A stretch of DNA of 64,000 nucleotides from Evernia prunastri (lineage: Eukaryota; Ascomycota; Lecanoromycetes; Lecanorales; Parmeliaceae): positions 1-64,000 of the forward strand of contig NKYR01000110.1 of the NCBI GenBank assembly GCA_003184365.1. The letters run 5' to 3'. Numbering within the stretch: position 1 is the stretch's first letter; the number at the start of each line of letters is the position of its first letter. Position numbers and translations under genes: made by a program. This document shows, piece after piece, positions 45,421 to 57,108 of this stretch. The notes beneath the pieces are model-generated. The model searched no databases. It saw only the letters and a list, made by a program, of their open reading frames with translations, and had not been told where the DNA came from.

Positions 45421-46848
45421 CTAGACGACCAGCATTTCCATGCCTGACTCAAGAGAATGCCATATCGTCCCATCAGGGGTCCACTGCACCAGAGGCTTCA
45501 TGTTTGCAATTGCATCCTTCCCAAGCATCATGTCGGGCGGACCGCCGCTGCCTTTAGCTTCAGCCTTTGCTCCTTTCTTGCCTCCTTTATCTGGCTTTCC
45601 CGTTGTGTTAGTTCCGGCTCCGTTCAGAGCAATCGATGGCGCACGGATGCCAGCACCCAGCTTAGACAGGGTGTCTGCCTTCCAATTCTGCTCTTTGGGT
45701 ACATGACTCAGCGTCACTGGAATGCCTCTCTTGATTGAGAGGGAGACCTCCTCATCCAGGGATCTGAAGAGGTCTGCATTGACGACAACATGGTTTTCGA
45801 CGGTACGGTAGCCATTGGAACGCCAAAGGTGAGGGATCCACTCGTTCAAGCCTTGAACGGCATACTTCGAGTCGGTGAAGATGCTGATCTTTGCGCAAGG
45901 TACTTTGCGTAGACGGACAAGCTGCAAGGCGCGGATGACAGCAGTGAGTTCGGCTTTCTGGTTCGTAGGGTTGCCACTCCGAGCCAGCGCGCTGTACATG
46001 TCCCATCCGCTGGGGAGTGAGGGGAAATGAATTCCGTATCCGCCTCGAACGGGTTTGGCTTCATGGTCCTCGATGGCTTGTCCGTCGCTCAAACAGCAGC
46101 CGTCAGTGTAGACAGGTAGCTCATCGATTTTCGAAGTGGGTTGCGGTGGCAGCTGGATTGTCCATCCCTTCTTGTCGAACCGTGCTTGGATGAAGAACTT
46201 TCGTAAAAAGTCAAGGCTCAGGACTGCCACGAACTGCGTTTCGAATTCTTGGCGGCAGAAAATATGGTCGCAGATCAGGAAATCGGGCGAGAAGCTGTAG
46301 CCTTGGTACATGAATGAACAGGGGCTCACGCCATCAACCTTGAACTGAGGTGCCGTCTTGTCGTCCAACAGGGGTTGTCGTTGCAGTTTACCGAATGTGC
46401 TAGTGAATGCACAGCGCGAAATCCCGAGATCCGCCAGTGAGAATAGTACATGTGTGGTCTCATCGAAAACCTTCCCGCGGATGTTGGTGTCGTAGAAAGA
46501 CTTTAGTAGCAGATTTCTGTCCGTGCTCTCGGAAAGGATCGCCTTGAAGGGTATGGCAGGTCCTGTCTCTGATTCGGGAAGAGAAAGCTCTATACCGGAC
46601 TGCATGTGTAGACCGGAGATGTCTGCAGGAAGATGGAGAATGCTCAAGACCACTGGGAGTATTTGAAGCTGCGAAGGTGCATTCTCTCTGGAACTCATGG
46701 TCGTGGTGAGTACTGCTACTGCATTGGAGTGGCAGGTAGAATGCTGAGCAGATCTGGGTTTGTAAAACCCCTTAGATTGGAATAACTGTGGGGAGGTCTT
46801 TAACAAAATTACGGACGGACGGACTTGAAACGATGTGAAAGCAAGCAT
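45421..46848 (-). CDS. RNase H-domain protein with possible mitochondrial leader
   Basis: Predicted ribonuclease H-fold protein, expected to cut the RNA strand of RNA/DNA hybrids. From ATG 46848 it is 475 residues; from the second ATG at 46698 it is 425. The RNase H domain has its four acidic residues in order (numbered from 46848): Asp249 in VYTDGCC, Glu300 in NQKAELTAVIRAL, Asp326 in SIFTDSKYAVQGL, Asp392 in NWKADTLSKLG. About 190 residues of unassigned alpha/beta sequence precede it, and a Lys/Gly-rich tail with a short hydrophobic end follows. The first 50 residues have no acidic residue and many Arg, Lys, Ser and Thr, like a mitochondrial targeting sequence; translation from the second ATG would remove them. 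Alternatively this segment is an open 5' untranslated region. Single exon. Confidence 0.8.
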   Translation of the reverse strand: MLAFTSFQVRPSVILLKTSPQLFQSKGFYKPRSAQHSTCHSNAVAVLTTTMSSRENAPSQLQILPVVLSILHLPADISGLHMQSGIELSLPESETGPAIPFKAILSESTDRNLLLKSFYDTNIRGKVFDETTHVLFSLADLGISRCAFTSTFGKLQRQPLLDDKTAPQFKVDGVSPCSFMYQGYSFSPDFLICDHIFCRQEFETQFVAVLSLDFLRKFFIQARFDKKGWTIQLPPQPTSKIDELPVYTDGCCLSDGQAIEDHEAKPVRGGYGIHFPSLPSGWDMYSALARSGNPTNQKAELTAVIRALQLVRLRKVPCAKISIFTDSKYAVQGLNEWIPHLWRSNGYRTVENHVVVNADLFRSLDEEVSLSIKRGIPVTLSHVPKEQNWKADTLSKLGAGIRAPSIALNGAGTNTTGKPDKGGKKGAKAEAKGSGGPPDMMLGKDAIANMKPLVQWTPDGTIWHSLESGMEMLVV

Positions 46849-47356
46849 CCGTAGCGCTAGACCCGACACGATCGATGTGTAAGATAGGTGCCTCAGTGAA
46901 GAAGTGATGCGATCTTGGAATCAGGTGTAAAGAATAAAAGCTTGTTCAGGGCCGACTTAGATCTACTTTGGTCAGCCATTGATATAATAATGATGTCCTG
47001 TGGTGCGTAGACAAACGCAACATCGTGAGGCATATCTGTATGTGATTATTTAAGAAAAGTCGTTGCCAGTTTTTCTAGGTACTTCTGTACTTTCCCCCCC
47101 TACTATCTTCTCCCCTTGTTTTTTTTTTGGGAAGGGTCGTTGTTGCCAGTCTTCCTACTCTATGTGTATATAAAAATGAAGTGCCCCTTTATGTTAGTAC
47201 CTGTTTCCGAACCGAGTCCAAAACTTGCCTTTGCCCTCATACTCTACCCTCTCCACCTTCAATCAGCAACCACACGACTATGCATAATCAAGTTACCCGT
47301 AGCTCCATGTTCCTTTTCTTGTGAAAAAAGTCCAAAAAGACAAGATGAAAAATTAT
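46849..47356. other. Intergenic
   Basis: Promoter side of the RNase H-domain gene. A T-rich patch (about 47108-47130) and a short plus frame with a non-ATG start are seen, with no family resemblance. Confidence 0.5.
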
Positions 47357-47460
47357 TGAACAGGGTGGGATTCGAACCCACGCTCTTTCGAATTACGGTA
47401 TTCGACAGATAGCTTTACATTTGCCTAAACGTAACGCCATAACCACTCGGCCACCTGTCC
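47357..47460 (-). tRNA. tRNA-Leu (anticodon UAG) with a 25-nt intron
   Basis: On the minus strand the acceptor arm GGACAGG (47460-47454) pairs with CCTGTTC at the 3' end, with one G-U pair, and the discriminator is A. The D arm is GCC-GAGTGGTTAT-GGC. The anticodon stem TTACG/CGTAA encloses TTTAGG plus a final C, giving anticodon UAG with G37. A 25-nt intron lies between positions 37 and 38, the canonical place. The class II variable arm reads TTCGAAAGAGC, and the T arm is GTGGG-TTCGAAT-CCCAC. The long variable arm, the A discriminator and the anticodon all fit leucine. Internal A and B boxes are intact. Splicing would use the Sen2/15/34/54 endonuclease, one subunit of which is encoded at 55424. 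Confidence 0.95.
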
Positions 47461-48218
47461 TGAGAGCAATTTTGAATTCTGAAATAATATATATTCAACA
47501 TTTACTGATCTGGATTTTTGCGTCGGATGTTTTCACAAGTTCCTTTATCTAATCTTAGCTTCTGTATACCACTAAGACAAACGCTAAGGTAATATCTAAT
47601 GTGCATCTCTAGAGCACAAGAGCGATGTCACGAACGTCAGGAACAAAAATTGTCCTAAGTTAATTTGGTTGTCCACAATCAACCGCTTGACCCAACTTAT
47701 TGTGCCAACATATCATAGACAACTTCCCAGTCAGTAGACTCACAATATTCCTTACAAATGAAATTATCAGCATCGTCGTTGCCTTCTATACCATAGTCAC
47801 GATGATTGACATTCAATTGTGCCGAAAGTCATAAGTCTTCTCGGTGAAACTCGACCTCACATAAAAAGCCACGGTGAGTTCCCTTTCCTAATACCTAATA
47901 TAACATATATTGAAGCGGAGCAACATGTAAGGCCATAGAATGACCGAGTTCCACGCCCGCAACACTTAGGCGAAGAATGAAAGGTAACCGAAATTGACAA
48001 TCATGAGGTTGTCTTGACCTGTCAAGCAACCAAAAAAAACCAAAACCGGGCCCCATTGCCCTTTACTCGTCACATCCTGCTCAGGGGTTACATTTTATCC
48101 ATGAGCCCTTCGTCCGGCGTTAGGGTAGTGCTGAGCAGGACCGACGAACCTGTACTGGAATCAGGGGAACGCTGCCGTGATACCATGCGAAGGAATACCG
48201 GAGTAGCTCGAATCCTCA
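47461..48218. other. Intergenic, nothing recognised
   Basis: AT-rich, no coding frame of note. Upstream of the tRNA gene and 3' of the F-box gene. Confidence 0.5.
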
Positions 48219-48794
48219 TCACGGCGTAAGAGTGCGACACTGGGCAATACCCATTGCGTTTAGGCCCAGCAAGTGCGTCTGACAAAACCCTCTACTCACA
48301 GACTGACTCCATAACGTCTTGAAAGCCTTCGTTTTGGCAATGCACGCAGCACACCAACAGCATTTGCCGCAGAAATATGACTGGACCGTCGAACACGAGC
48401 CGCAGAAGACTTTCGGATGTGGTTCGCCGGCGATGGTCATGACTGTTCCGGGCTTGAATCTTTTCTTTTCGACACCGCAGTCCAAGCAGAAACGCCCGCT
48501 AGAGTACGCGCCGTTTTTGCTCGTCTTTGCGCCAAGCTGGGTGATATTAAACGCAGTTTTTGGTCTCACGCGAAGGCACACGAAGCATGCATAGTGTTCT
48601 CGATGCCGAGGCCAGAGCTCGACCTCATGGAGATATTGCCTGACTCTGAGAGGGTCGAGTCTGCAGAGAGATATGTGAGTGTAAAAATATCGATTGGTCT
48701 GCTTCAAGGCAATAGCGGCTGAAGGATGTAGATGTAGCACGATCTGGTGCTGGAGCTCTGTAGGCAAATGATAAAGATCTAGTATGCTACCCAT
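48219..48794 (-). CDS. F-box-like protein with Cys-rich region
   Basis: Single-exon 191-residue protein. Residues 5-45 read like a fungal F-box (YHLPTELQHQIVLHLHPSAA, then LKQTNRYFY), which would bind Skp1 in an SCF ubiquitin ligase. The remainder is Cys-rich in CxxC pairs (CFVC, CLDC, CGSC, CGKCCWCAAC), suggesting zinc binding. The combination of a short F-box with a Cys-rich tail is common among lineage-specific fungal proteins. ATG at 48794 is the first in frame. Substrate unknown. Confidence 0.7.
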   Translation of the reverse strand: MGSILDLYHLPTELQHQIVLHLHPSAAIALKQTNRYFYTHISLCRLDPLRVRQYLHEVELWPRHREHYACFVCLRVRPKTAFNITQLGAKTSKNGAYSSGRFCLDCGVEKKRFKPGTVMTIAGEPHPKVFCGSCSTVQSYFCGKCCWCAACIAKTKAFKTLWSQSVSRGFCQTHLLGLNAMGIAQCRTLTP

Positions 48795-49009
48795 GGATCC
48801 CTAGGATGCTCCAATTCTTAGAGATTAGCTAAAGGTCGGGATTCGAAGTGCAACATTTAGCAACAAAACATAGGTAGATGTGAGTGATAAATCAACCGAT
48901 GTGGTATTAATATTTACTCTAACTAGGTTGAGAGGATTCTTGTCGCTCTATCAAACGCGTACCTGTACTTACTTAGACGAAGGCGCCCTTCCAACTTTCG
49001 AGATTGACC

Positions 49010-51136
49010 ATGGTTCGCCGAAAGAAGCAGGTCAAGCCAAGGGGCGCAGCGGGAGATAAGCCAGAAGCTGCACTGACCCTAGCTAGTCGGCTTAACGAGA
49101 GATCGCCATTGGTGGCTCTGCCAGCGGAAATCCAAGGCATCATAACGAGCCATGTACGTACGCCCATGCGCAACGCAAAACAAACAATGGAGGCCAGCTC
49201 GCTAACAGCATTGCTCTAGCTTGTACAGTACCGAGACCTCAATCATCTTTGCTGTACGTGCAAGACCTTGAGTGCGGTCGTTCTCCCTATACTTTACCAC
49301 ACGCTCGAGTTGAAAGTTCCGCTGCAATGGCGTCGACTCTCTTCGCTGGAAAACCTTCTCGCATCTTCATCGGAAGGTTTCAAGTACACAAGATGTCTAC
49401 GAATCGTCACGAAACAACACGGTCTCGAAAGCAAAAGTTACTCCAACCTTGATAAGCTCCCCGAGACAGAAGACGAGCACGAGTCCGGAGATGAAGAGGA
49501 AGTTGTAGAAGAGGCCGAATCGGACGATAGCGACGATGAAGAGGAAAGCGATGAACATCAAAGGGCATTCAGAGTCTATACTCCACACCCATCAGCTTCC
49601 AACGCTCTGAATGCCTTCATCCGCGTGCTCTTAGTGAAGTTTCCATCGCAGCAGCTGCACACGTTCTGGTAAATGCTCCCACTGGTAGTTTGCAACTATC
49701 TTCTAGATCATTCTGACTCCTGGGTCCGTACGCTTCAGGTGGGAACACGCTTGCGCACTCCAATCGCTTACTCTTTCGATCGTGCTCGAGCGCCACGGGG
49801 CTTCAATTAACACCCTCAATCTGGAAGAATGTTCTGGCAATTGGAAGACATCAGATCTCGTAAAATTCACGATTGAGGGTTTAACGACTCTCGGTATCGG
49901 TGACCTTAATGGGATTTCGGCAACAAAGTTGCTGTTGAGGAACTACCAGAACCTGCGCCATTTGCGACTTGGCAGCGAAGTGGACCTTGCCATTGAGTAC
50001 GCGAGAAAAGGATATTTAGATCCTGGCGAGCTCCAACGTGTGAATGCCACCAAGGCTTTCGCAAAGCTCGCGAAATCCGAAGTCGCGGCCTTAAATGAGC
50101 CCTCCCCTCCTTTCTTACGACTTGAGTCCCTGTCACTGATTGGGCTCAATTTCTTGGCTTTTGTGGGAGCCTTGATCGAGCCTGATATTGACTTCAATAG
50201 CTTGAGCATGCTGACACTCGAATCATGTGCTTGCTTAGAGGCAGCTCTCCCTTTCCTCACCAGGGCTGTGACTGGTAAACCTAAAGCGAAGAGCTCTCTT
50301 CGGCTCCATACCTTAGCGATACGACACGAAAACGCCAGCAGTAGATGCTTGCGAAAGCTAGAAACATTCCTGCTCTTATTGAAGCCACTCGCTAACCTTC
50401 ATATACTTTTGGAAGGGCTCTATGATGAGGGTATCGATATGCGTAAACTACTGCGAGTTCACGGGAAAAGCTTACAATCCTTGATATGGGATGAGAGGAT
50501 GGGGCCAAGAAGTGATGTCCAAGATGATACTAGTCTCTTGCCAGACGACCATAAGGACTTGACGCTTATCGCAAAATATTGCCCTGGGCTCAAAGCCTTG
50601 GGGATCGGGTTCGATTGGCAGGACATCTTTGAGTCCGACAAAAACCATAAGAAGGTAAGAGCAGTAGTGGCTCTGGGCTGTGTATTCATCTCCATGCTGA
50701 TCTCCATTAGATTGCTTCCTCATTCTCTCGATTGAGTCAACTTCAGACTTTGAATATACGAAATTTACCAGAGGCAACGGCATCTCAAACTTCGCTTCCC
50801 CATGATTACATGGTGGAAGGCCTAGCCGCAATGATCCTCAAGATCGTCATTAAACGAGCGCGAATCGAAGAGGTACCAGCATTGACGACCCTAGCGATTG
50901 GCGCCTCAACGTACGGTAACGCTAGGGTGGGAATGAGCCATTATACTCCAAACCATGCTTCAACGTTCCTTCAACTTCGTATTTACCATATCAACTACGA
51001 CTGCCAATACCGGAATTCCCTCTCTCCGAAGTTGCATCTGATTGCTAGGGGCACACCCGCTGATGCGCGGGGTGACGCCGAGAACCTCGACATCTTCACG
51101 CCGTACTGGCTTGACGGTGCTGCTGTGGAACACTGA
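49010..51136 (+). CDS. F-box/LRR-like protein with acidic linker
   Basis: Four exons (49010-49153, 49220-49668, 49739-50654, 50711-51136; introns 66, 70 and 56 nt) give 644 residues. Residues 30-75 form an F-box-like helix set (SPLVALPAEIQGIITSHL, then VQYRDLNHLCCTCKTLSAV). A strongly acidic linker of about 45 residues (ESGDEEEVVEEAESDDSDDE) precedes leucine-rich segments such as NTLNLEECSG, LRHLRLGS, LESLSLIGLNFL and LSMLTLESC, spaced like irregular LRRs. It is a likely substrate-recognition subunit of an SCF ubiquitin ligase. The last exon's C terminus carries no recognised domain. It diverges from the F-box gene at 48794 with only 215 bp between start codons. Confidence 0.75.
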
Positions 51137-53267
51137 GACGGATCGTTGGTACGACTATATCTGCTCTATCCTCCAATCCAAAAGTGTGGTATCAATGACC
51201 GATTTCGCCAATCAGAGCTGTGATCTTTGTCTATCAACAAACAAAGCCCATACCCTCCGAAATGTCGAAACCATCCATACCGCGCACCAGTGCCCGCATA
51301 TGTTCGAGAACTATTGAACTGCCTAGCTCAAAAACACGCTCTTGACAGAGATGTACTTATAGAGACCACGTCCCTAGAACACCGAACATACAGAGGCATC
51401 TCAATTGATTCATCCACGTGATGTAAGGTCATTTTTGGGACCTTACAAATTTGGATAAACTTCCATCCGCACGATTATCACATCAATGGTTTTAATGTTA
51501 TTCAGTATTTTCATGCGATCATAATCATCACATTGACAGCGACGATCCTGTATGTTTTAGACTCTTTTCGAGTGCAAAATATTCCACTTTCCGAAGACGT
51601 TAGCCAGCTTCACAGCAACATCTGTACTTACCTCTCGTTCAACGGATCTCTCATTGGCTTCCGGTGACTCCACTCGAAAGGTACCATCTCAAATTTGCCC
51701 CTACCTCTCACTCTCTATGATCTCCTGACCAGCAATCGGCCGACTCAATCTGCGTACTCTTGAGCTCCAACTACATCAAGTCTTCTTATGTATGACGAGA
51801 TCATACGATACATTGGTACGCCGTCGTGATACACGTTCGTTTGTCTCCCGATCTCTCAATATTCTGCTGTTCGTTCAAGTCATGTTTTCGTTGGCATGCA
51901 TGGAAAGTAATAGCGCTAGCTACCATGTCCACGCCCTACATCTTTCATTTCAATTCGTACCAAATACCAGACTCATGTCATCTGCCTGTCGTCAGCCCCC
52001 ACAACCCCAGGACACAAAACAAATATCGTACTCAAAGCCTGACACTAAAATGTCTCGACGGTAAAAGCGCTTGAGTACGCGTGTCGCTTTGAATAAGTCT
52101 TCATGACATTCCAATTTGCCTTTAGCTTTCACCACCATTGACTTCACCGTATCACTTCACTCAAATTACGGTTTAGCGATGAATTTCCCTTCCCATTCAC
52201 TCTCGTCGAGGATACACTTCCTCATGAGAATTCCCATCTTCACAGCCATTTGCCTTAGTGAAAGCATCCAGCCTGCTGTCTAGATATTCCAGAAAACCTG
52301 CATCATGGATTACAGTGACGACCAGCAACTGTCTCTGGAGATGAATGCTGGACTCTATTTCAGCCCGGCTCTCAACCAGCTTACGACGAGTACATGAAGA
52401 AAGATTGGGCCAGGGCCAACCATTTTGACGTCTGTTGTCTCTTTCTCATTTCACTCTTCGCCAATAATTGGGCGAAGACTATCTAGGAAAATAAAGAAGC
52501 GACTACCTTCACGACCTCAACGAAACTCGGCGGCATTCAGGACTGTTGATGGGAAGGACGAGGAAGGAAGGAAAAGAGGGCAAAAGAAGCATGCAACACC
52601 TTTGGGCCGAAGACAGACCGAATCATGTACCTCGAGGAGGGAGAATCAAAAGCCATTGCATTGCAGAAAAGTCACAGTCTCAAGATACTAGGGGCAGGAA
52701 GCACAGGTCCAGGCAAAGGTAGACCGGAAGGGAAGAAAAGGAAACAGAGCTGAGATCGAGGGCGATGTGGATATGGAAGGTGAGGAATGCGGCCTTGGCG
52801 GCGTCACAGGAGAGTCATAGGGTTGAAAAGAGAGGGCGGAGACAGGGTGAGGACTGGTGGCAGTCTCGGGCGCAGAGAAGGGCAGAGGGCATGAGGTACA
52901 GGATGGATGAGATTGACAGAGCCGTAGCGTGTTCCAGACACATGGGAACTGTCTCTAGAGTTTGGCCTGCCAAATATCCTTGTATGCATGACTCGAGATC
53001 TAATCTATCAGAACAGAAGATATTCGCGCAGCCATTATAATTAGAGGGCATTAATCTATCCAAGATGTCCTACCGCCAGTAGGACCACGCACGGCATTTC
53101 CCATTTCCGAAATACCCCCCACATGCTCGCCGTTGCCGTCCCTTTCCATTCCCGCTTGGAAGAGCGCATTGAGGCATCATCACAGAGCTAAACGACTCAA
53201 TTAGCCTGGTAGAAACGACACGAAGGAGGGGAAGAGCGTAGAATAGCGATCAAGGGTGCAAGCATAC
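51137..53267. other. Intergenic, nothing recognised
   Basis: About 2.1 kb with only short frames in all six readings and no spliceable domain. A GA-rich stretch (about 52540-52770) is the only compositional feature. Confidence 0.5.
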
Positions 53268-54014
53268 CTAGTAGGAAGTAATGATAAATTGATCCGTTGG
53301 CGCGCCATAGCTCTGCCTATCTGCTAACTTGACTGCCTGGCTCTGTATCGAACCCGGGGGCCAGGTGACACCCTGAACACTCCCGCAGCTAACGTAGCCG
53401 TTGAAGCGAGCTGTAACCTGGAAGAAGTATACAACGTCTGGAACATCTGTTTGCGCGGTTGAGGTCATGTTGATATGGGTCAAGGATCCATTAGCACTTT
53501 GTTTCAGGTAGTCGGGGTTCTCTGTGAGTAGGCTGGCCTTCTTCGTCTGATTGAGGGCTTTCCATGCCGCGTTCGCTTTCCCAAGAGTATCTCTCTCGCC
53601 TGCGAGAATGCCACTACCGCTGTTTGCGGGACCGTTGGTGCCGTCGGAGAAGCCGTATTGGTAGGAGACGTCGTACCATGCCATACTTGAGTTTAAGAGG
53701 TTTATCTCATTGCGTGCGCCCTCGTCGGTGTTGTCGTTGATCACGGCTGATATAGCGCCATTAAACGGTTGGCCATCGGTGCCTGTTGCGTCGAAGCCTT
53801 GGGATTGGCCGGAGTTGAGCCAAAATCCACCAACCTGGGGACCTTTGGCTTCACCGCATACCGCCGTGCTGGGAAAGGCGCCCATTCCGCTGGAGTATTC
53901 CACCTTGTAGCAAATGTTCTGTTTGGAGAAGTTCTGGACGAGAATATGAGGCTTCGGGGCGCAAAAAGAGATAAGGATGGCGGCCAGCGCCAAAGTCTTC
54001 CGTAGGACGAGCAT
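53268..54014 (-). CDS. Secreted hypothetical protein
   Basis: Single-exon 248-residue protein with a classical signal peptide (MLVLRKTLALAAILISFCA). The mature part opens HILVQNFSKQNICYKVEYSS, contains GGFWLNSGQS, NDNTDEGARNEINLL and AWYDVSYQYGFSDGT, and has few Cys. The opening strand pattern and WYDVSYQYGFSDG recall small fungal thaumatin-like or effector-like secreted proteins, but I would not assign a family. There are potential N-glycosylation sites (NGS, NMT, NQT). It is likely exported to the cell wall or medium. Confidence 0.72.
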   Translation of the reverse strand: MLVLRKTLALAAILISFCAPKPHILVQNFSKQNICYKVEYSSGMGAFPSTAVCGEAKGPQVGGFWLNSGQSQGFDATGTDGQPFNGAISAVINDNTDEGARNEINLLNSSMAWYDVSYQYGFSDGTNGPANSGSGILAGERDTLGKANAAWKALNQTKKASLLTENPDYLKQSANGSLTHINMTSTAQTDVPDVVYFFQVTARFNGYVSCGSVQGVTWPPGSIQSQAVKLADRQSYGAPTDQFIITSY

Positions 54015-55423
54015 CGTAGGTGGTCGAGGTGTACGGGGATGAGCGAGCTTCTCCTGATAAGGTTACCTAGACGCAAAGATTGTTCGATAGAGTCTGTCTA
54101 TGTATGGTGGAAGTGTAGTGAAATGGCGCCTCAGCTGTGAGCTGGAGGTGTATGGGTTGGAGTTCGTTAAAGCCTTGTGATTGATATGGGGAGAGAGAAG
54201 CGGAAAGGAAGAAGAAAGACTAGCTGTCTTATACACCCTCAGAAGAAGAGCGAAAGCCATGGGAGTTGTTCGAGGTTGGAGCAAGGCCAACCAGCGCATT
54301 GCTGCTGGTGTGACCTGATACAGCGAGATTGATCTATACGTTCAAGGCGGTCAGTGCATTGGCCTCTTCATCAAGCCCTGAAGCAGATGTGAAAGAGTCA
54401 GCTCCACGGACAGCCTTTTTAATTTGCGCTGACTACCAATCATGATATTGCAAAAAGTGAAAATTGATACACATGAGTCGACATTTCTCGGTGACGCAGC
54501 GCAAGAGGTTCTTCAGTGAGCACTTTACGTGGAAACAAAGCCCGGAATCAGGTGTGGGAGAGAGCGAGATGCCTCGAGCAGTTTGTTTTTGGCTGCGCGC
54601 AAGGCCACTCGGTTGAATGCCAAAAGTGTGACTTGACACACAAAGACCGTTACTCGTATGTGATAAAGGCAGCACAAGAGAATCGTGGTCTGACATTGTG
54701 TATGGGATTGGCCCCTGCGCCACGAGTGTGAGTAAGAAATCTTCTCTTGGGCAGAAACTCATCGCAATTCTCTGTACAATAGTGAGAGGGTCCTCGTTTC
54801 CAGACTTCCTGCAATGTTTCGAAAGCGGTTTGAGATTTCTGTTTTGCTCGAGATGAAGCTAATTTAGTGGAGTCGAAACAGTTCCATCCACCATCAAACT
54901 TATGATCACATCCAGGCAGTGTCTATATGTAGGTTTATTTCAATGGCAGGATCTCTGAGCCTGACAACGTTTTGAAACCGTTGGGGTAAATTCTTCTTAT
55001 TCTGTGGTGCTGGTTTGGGAATCATTTGAGATTTTTGGGATATGATTCATAACAGCTTTTGCAACCCCACTCGCCCCATCGTCGACAATAATATCAGGTC
55101 AGCAATGTGACAAGCTCACAGTTCTGATATTTGGCTGTTCGTTCCAGCTTTTGTAAGAGCTTCTCGAGTTTTGCGGAAGGTTGGAAGACTGTCAGACCGC
55201 GGGAGGAGTTGGGGCACTAGGGCATTGGCAGTATACCGTACAGCATTCAACTCTCTCCAGACTCCAGAGTTGCAAACCTAAGAAAATGTTCCCCAAGGTC
55301 TCAAAAGCTTGCAGTGTTCGATTCTCACAGGGATATTCGAGAAAGATGCAAAACTTAATCTAGTTCCTCTTGAAATAGATCAATTTCGTAGCGCCAACTT
55401 TGTCCCCTCCCTCCTCCACAACT
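54015..55423. other. Intergenic, nothing recognised
   Basis: About 1.4 kb with short frames only. It includes promoter DNA of the secreted protein (minus) and of Sen54 (plus). Confidence 0.5.
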
Positions 55424-56717
55424 ATGGCGGACATCGACGAAGATTCTACGATCGGAGCGACACCAGACCCTGCAGACACAGACCTCTCGGACGAGACCCA
55501 AGACTTTCGCTTCCTGTCCACCATCTCCCTGTAAACCTCCATCAATTTCCCCGCTTTCCACAGTACGGCCAGCTCACGTACTCTGCAGAACAGCAGATCA
55601 CCCCACCCTCCCGCGCCGCGGCGAAAAAGATTTCGAACACCATGGCACTCTCTCCCAAACCGATATCCTCGCCGCTTCACGGAATGCTATGCACGATGCA
55701 CTCTCCGTTCCCCGCACCCATAATCCGAAAAACCTCATCATTGGCCTCTATGATCCCGGCAATGGCTCAACTACCATCGAGCAGCCGAAAGGTCCGAATC
55801 TCAGGACCATGGGCAAGGGTGACTCGCGGGGTAGATTAAGCCTTTTGCCAGAGGAGACGTTGTATCTGGTTGAGAGAGGAAATCTGGATTTGAGATGGCG
55901 GAGTGAAGAGCTGGAGGGGATCCCGTTGAGTCTGCAGGCTGCATATGCATATCTACTTGGGAACCAGGGTTTGACATTGGAGCGGTACACGGTGTACGCA
56001 GGCTTGAAGCGGAGTGGATACGTGGTGCAGAGGGGACCGGCTTGGTATCCGGAAGACTACGACAAAGACTTCATCCCACCAAGGGAATTGGAAAAGCCGA
56101 AGCCACTGGGTCTTTTTGCACAGTTCTACAAGTCACTCTTCGACAAGCCGTTGCCGGACAAACCACCTCCTTCGGGACCACTCGTCACACCGGGCTTCTA
56201 CCGCAGCTACGCTTCCATTTACCGCCTCCTGACTCTGATACCTGCCCATGATCCTTCCGAGCCTACGGACCGTGAATCCCTCCGCTCTTCAGCCTCCATG
56301 GGCCATCCGACATCTCCGACGCACCCCCGCATCCGTCCTGCATTCTATGTCTGGAAACCCGCTTCCGAGTTCAAAAAATCTGCCCCTCCGCCTCCCGATT
56401 TCCGTATCGCCGTCCTCAATGCTCGCGAGGAGGGATTCCCGGTGCTGGAGCAGCTGGATGATTTGCTGCAGAGCGTGCCGTATGACCCACCGCCCCCGGG
56501 TAGCGAGGGGCAGACGTATAGGCGTGTGAAGCATGGATGGCGGAATGTGCTGTTGGCCGTGGTGGACCAGGGTGTTGTGAGTTATATGCGGGTTGCGGAT
56601 GCGGGGTTTGGGAAGGAGAGGATTTATGAGAACAGAGGCAGGGGCCGCGGTGGGAAGAGAGGAGGGTTCAGTGGCAGGGGAAGAGGAGGGGGGAGGGGTA
56701 GAGGCAGAGGGAAGTGA
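55424..56717 (+). CDS. sen54: tRNA-splicing endonuclease subunit Sen54
   Basis: Structural subunit of the Sen2/Sen15/Sen34/Sen54 complex that removes introns from pre-tRNA. Two exons (55424-55530, 55589-56717; 58-nt intron) give 411 residues. The N terminus reads MADIDEDST and then DLSDETQDFRFLSTISL; after the splice come LPRRGEKDFEHHGTLSQTDI and AMHDALSVPR. The conserved core is LLPEETLYLVERGNLDLRW (about 121-139), PLSLQAAYAYLLG and LTLERYTVYAGLKRSGYVVQ. A CTCTGCAG acceptor, not the earlier CCACAG, gives the conserved frame. The last 27 residues are almost wholly Arg and Gly (RGG type), which suggests RNA binding or arginine methylation. It converges on elongin C. Confidence 0.93.
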
Positions 56718-57108
56718 GGAGAAGAGGGGAGTCTGTGCTCCGCACTTTATCGGAGAGCTTCTTGGCGAAGTGAGAAAGAGTCCGAATGAAGAGTGGAGGA
56801 GTTCATATACCATCGTCTATAGACGTTCGACCCACGGAGAAGAAGGGGACGAACGCATATGCTCAGATGGGTTTGCAGACGCGGAAGCGAACGGCGCTCA
56901 GCTCGGAATTGAAGAAAGCGCTCCTTCATGTTCATTATTCAACTGACTCCGTAACCTGGGTATAATGCAGTGACCAATCGATCCGTTCCAAGTAGCCTTC
57001 CTCGTCACCCCTTCATGCCACCTTCTTGCCACCTTCTTTCCGTCTCCGCCTCCCCCTTCTCCAAAACCCCTCCATCTATGCCACCCAAAAAACTTCGATC
57101 CGAAGACC
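56718..57108. other. Convergent intergenic spacer
   Basis: 391 bp between the convergent sen54 and elongin C stop codons. Nothing but the two 3' untranslated regions is expected. Confidence 0.55.

Noticed and set aside
49397..49588. A hydrophobic minus-strand frame opposite the acidic linker of the F-box/LRR gene
   Set aside because: Antisense of a Glu/Asp-rich segment always reads as Phe/Leu/Ile/Val; not a membrane protein gene.
55531..55563. A 33-nt intron in sen54 ending at the first CCACAG
   Set aside because: Too short, and it leads into the wrong frame; the acceptor at 55588 restores the conserved sequence.
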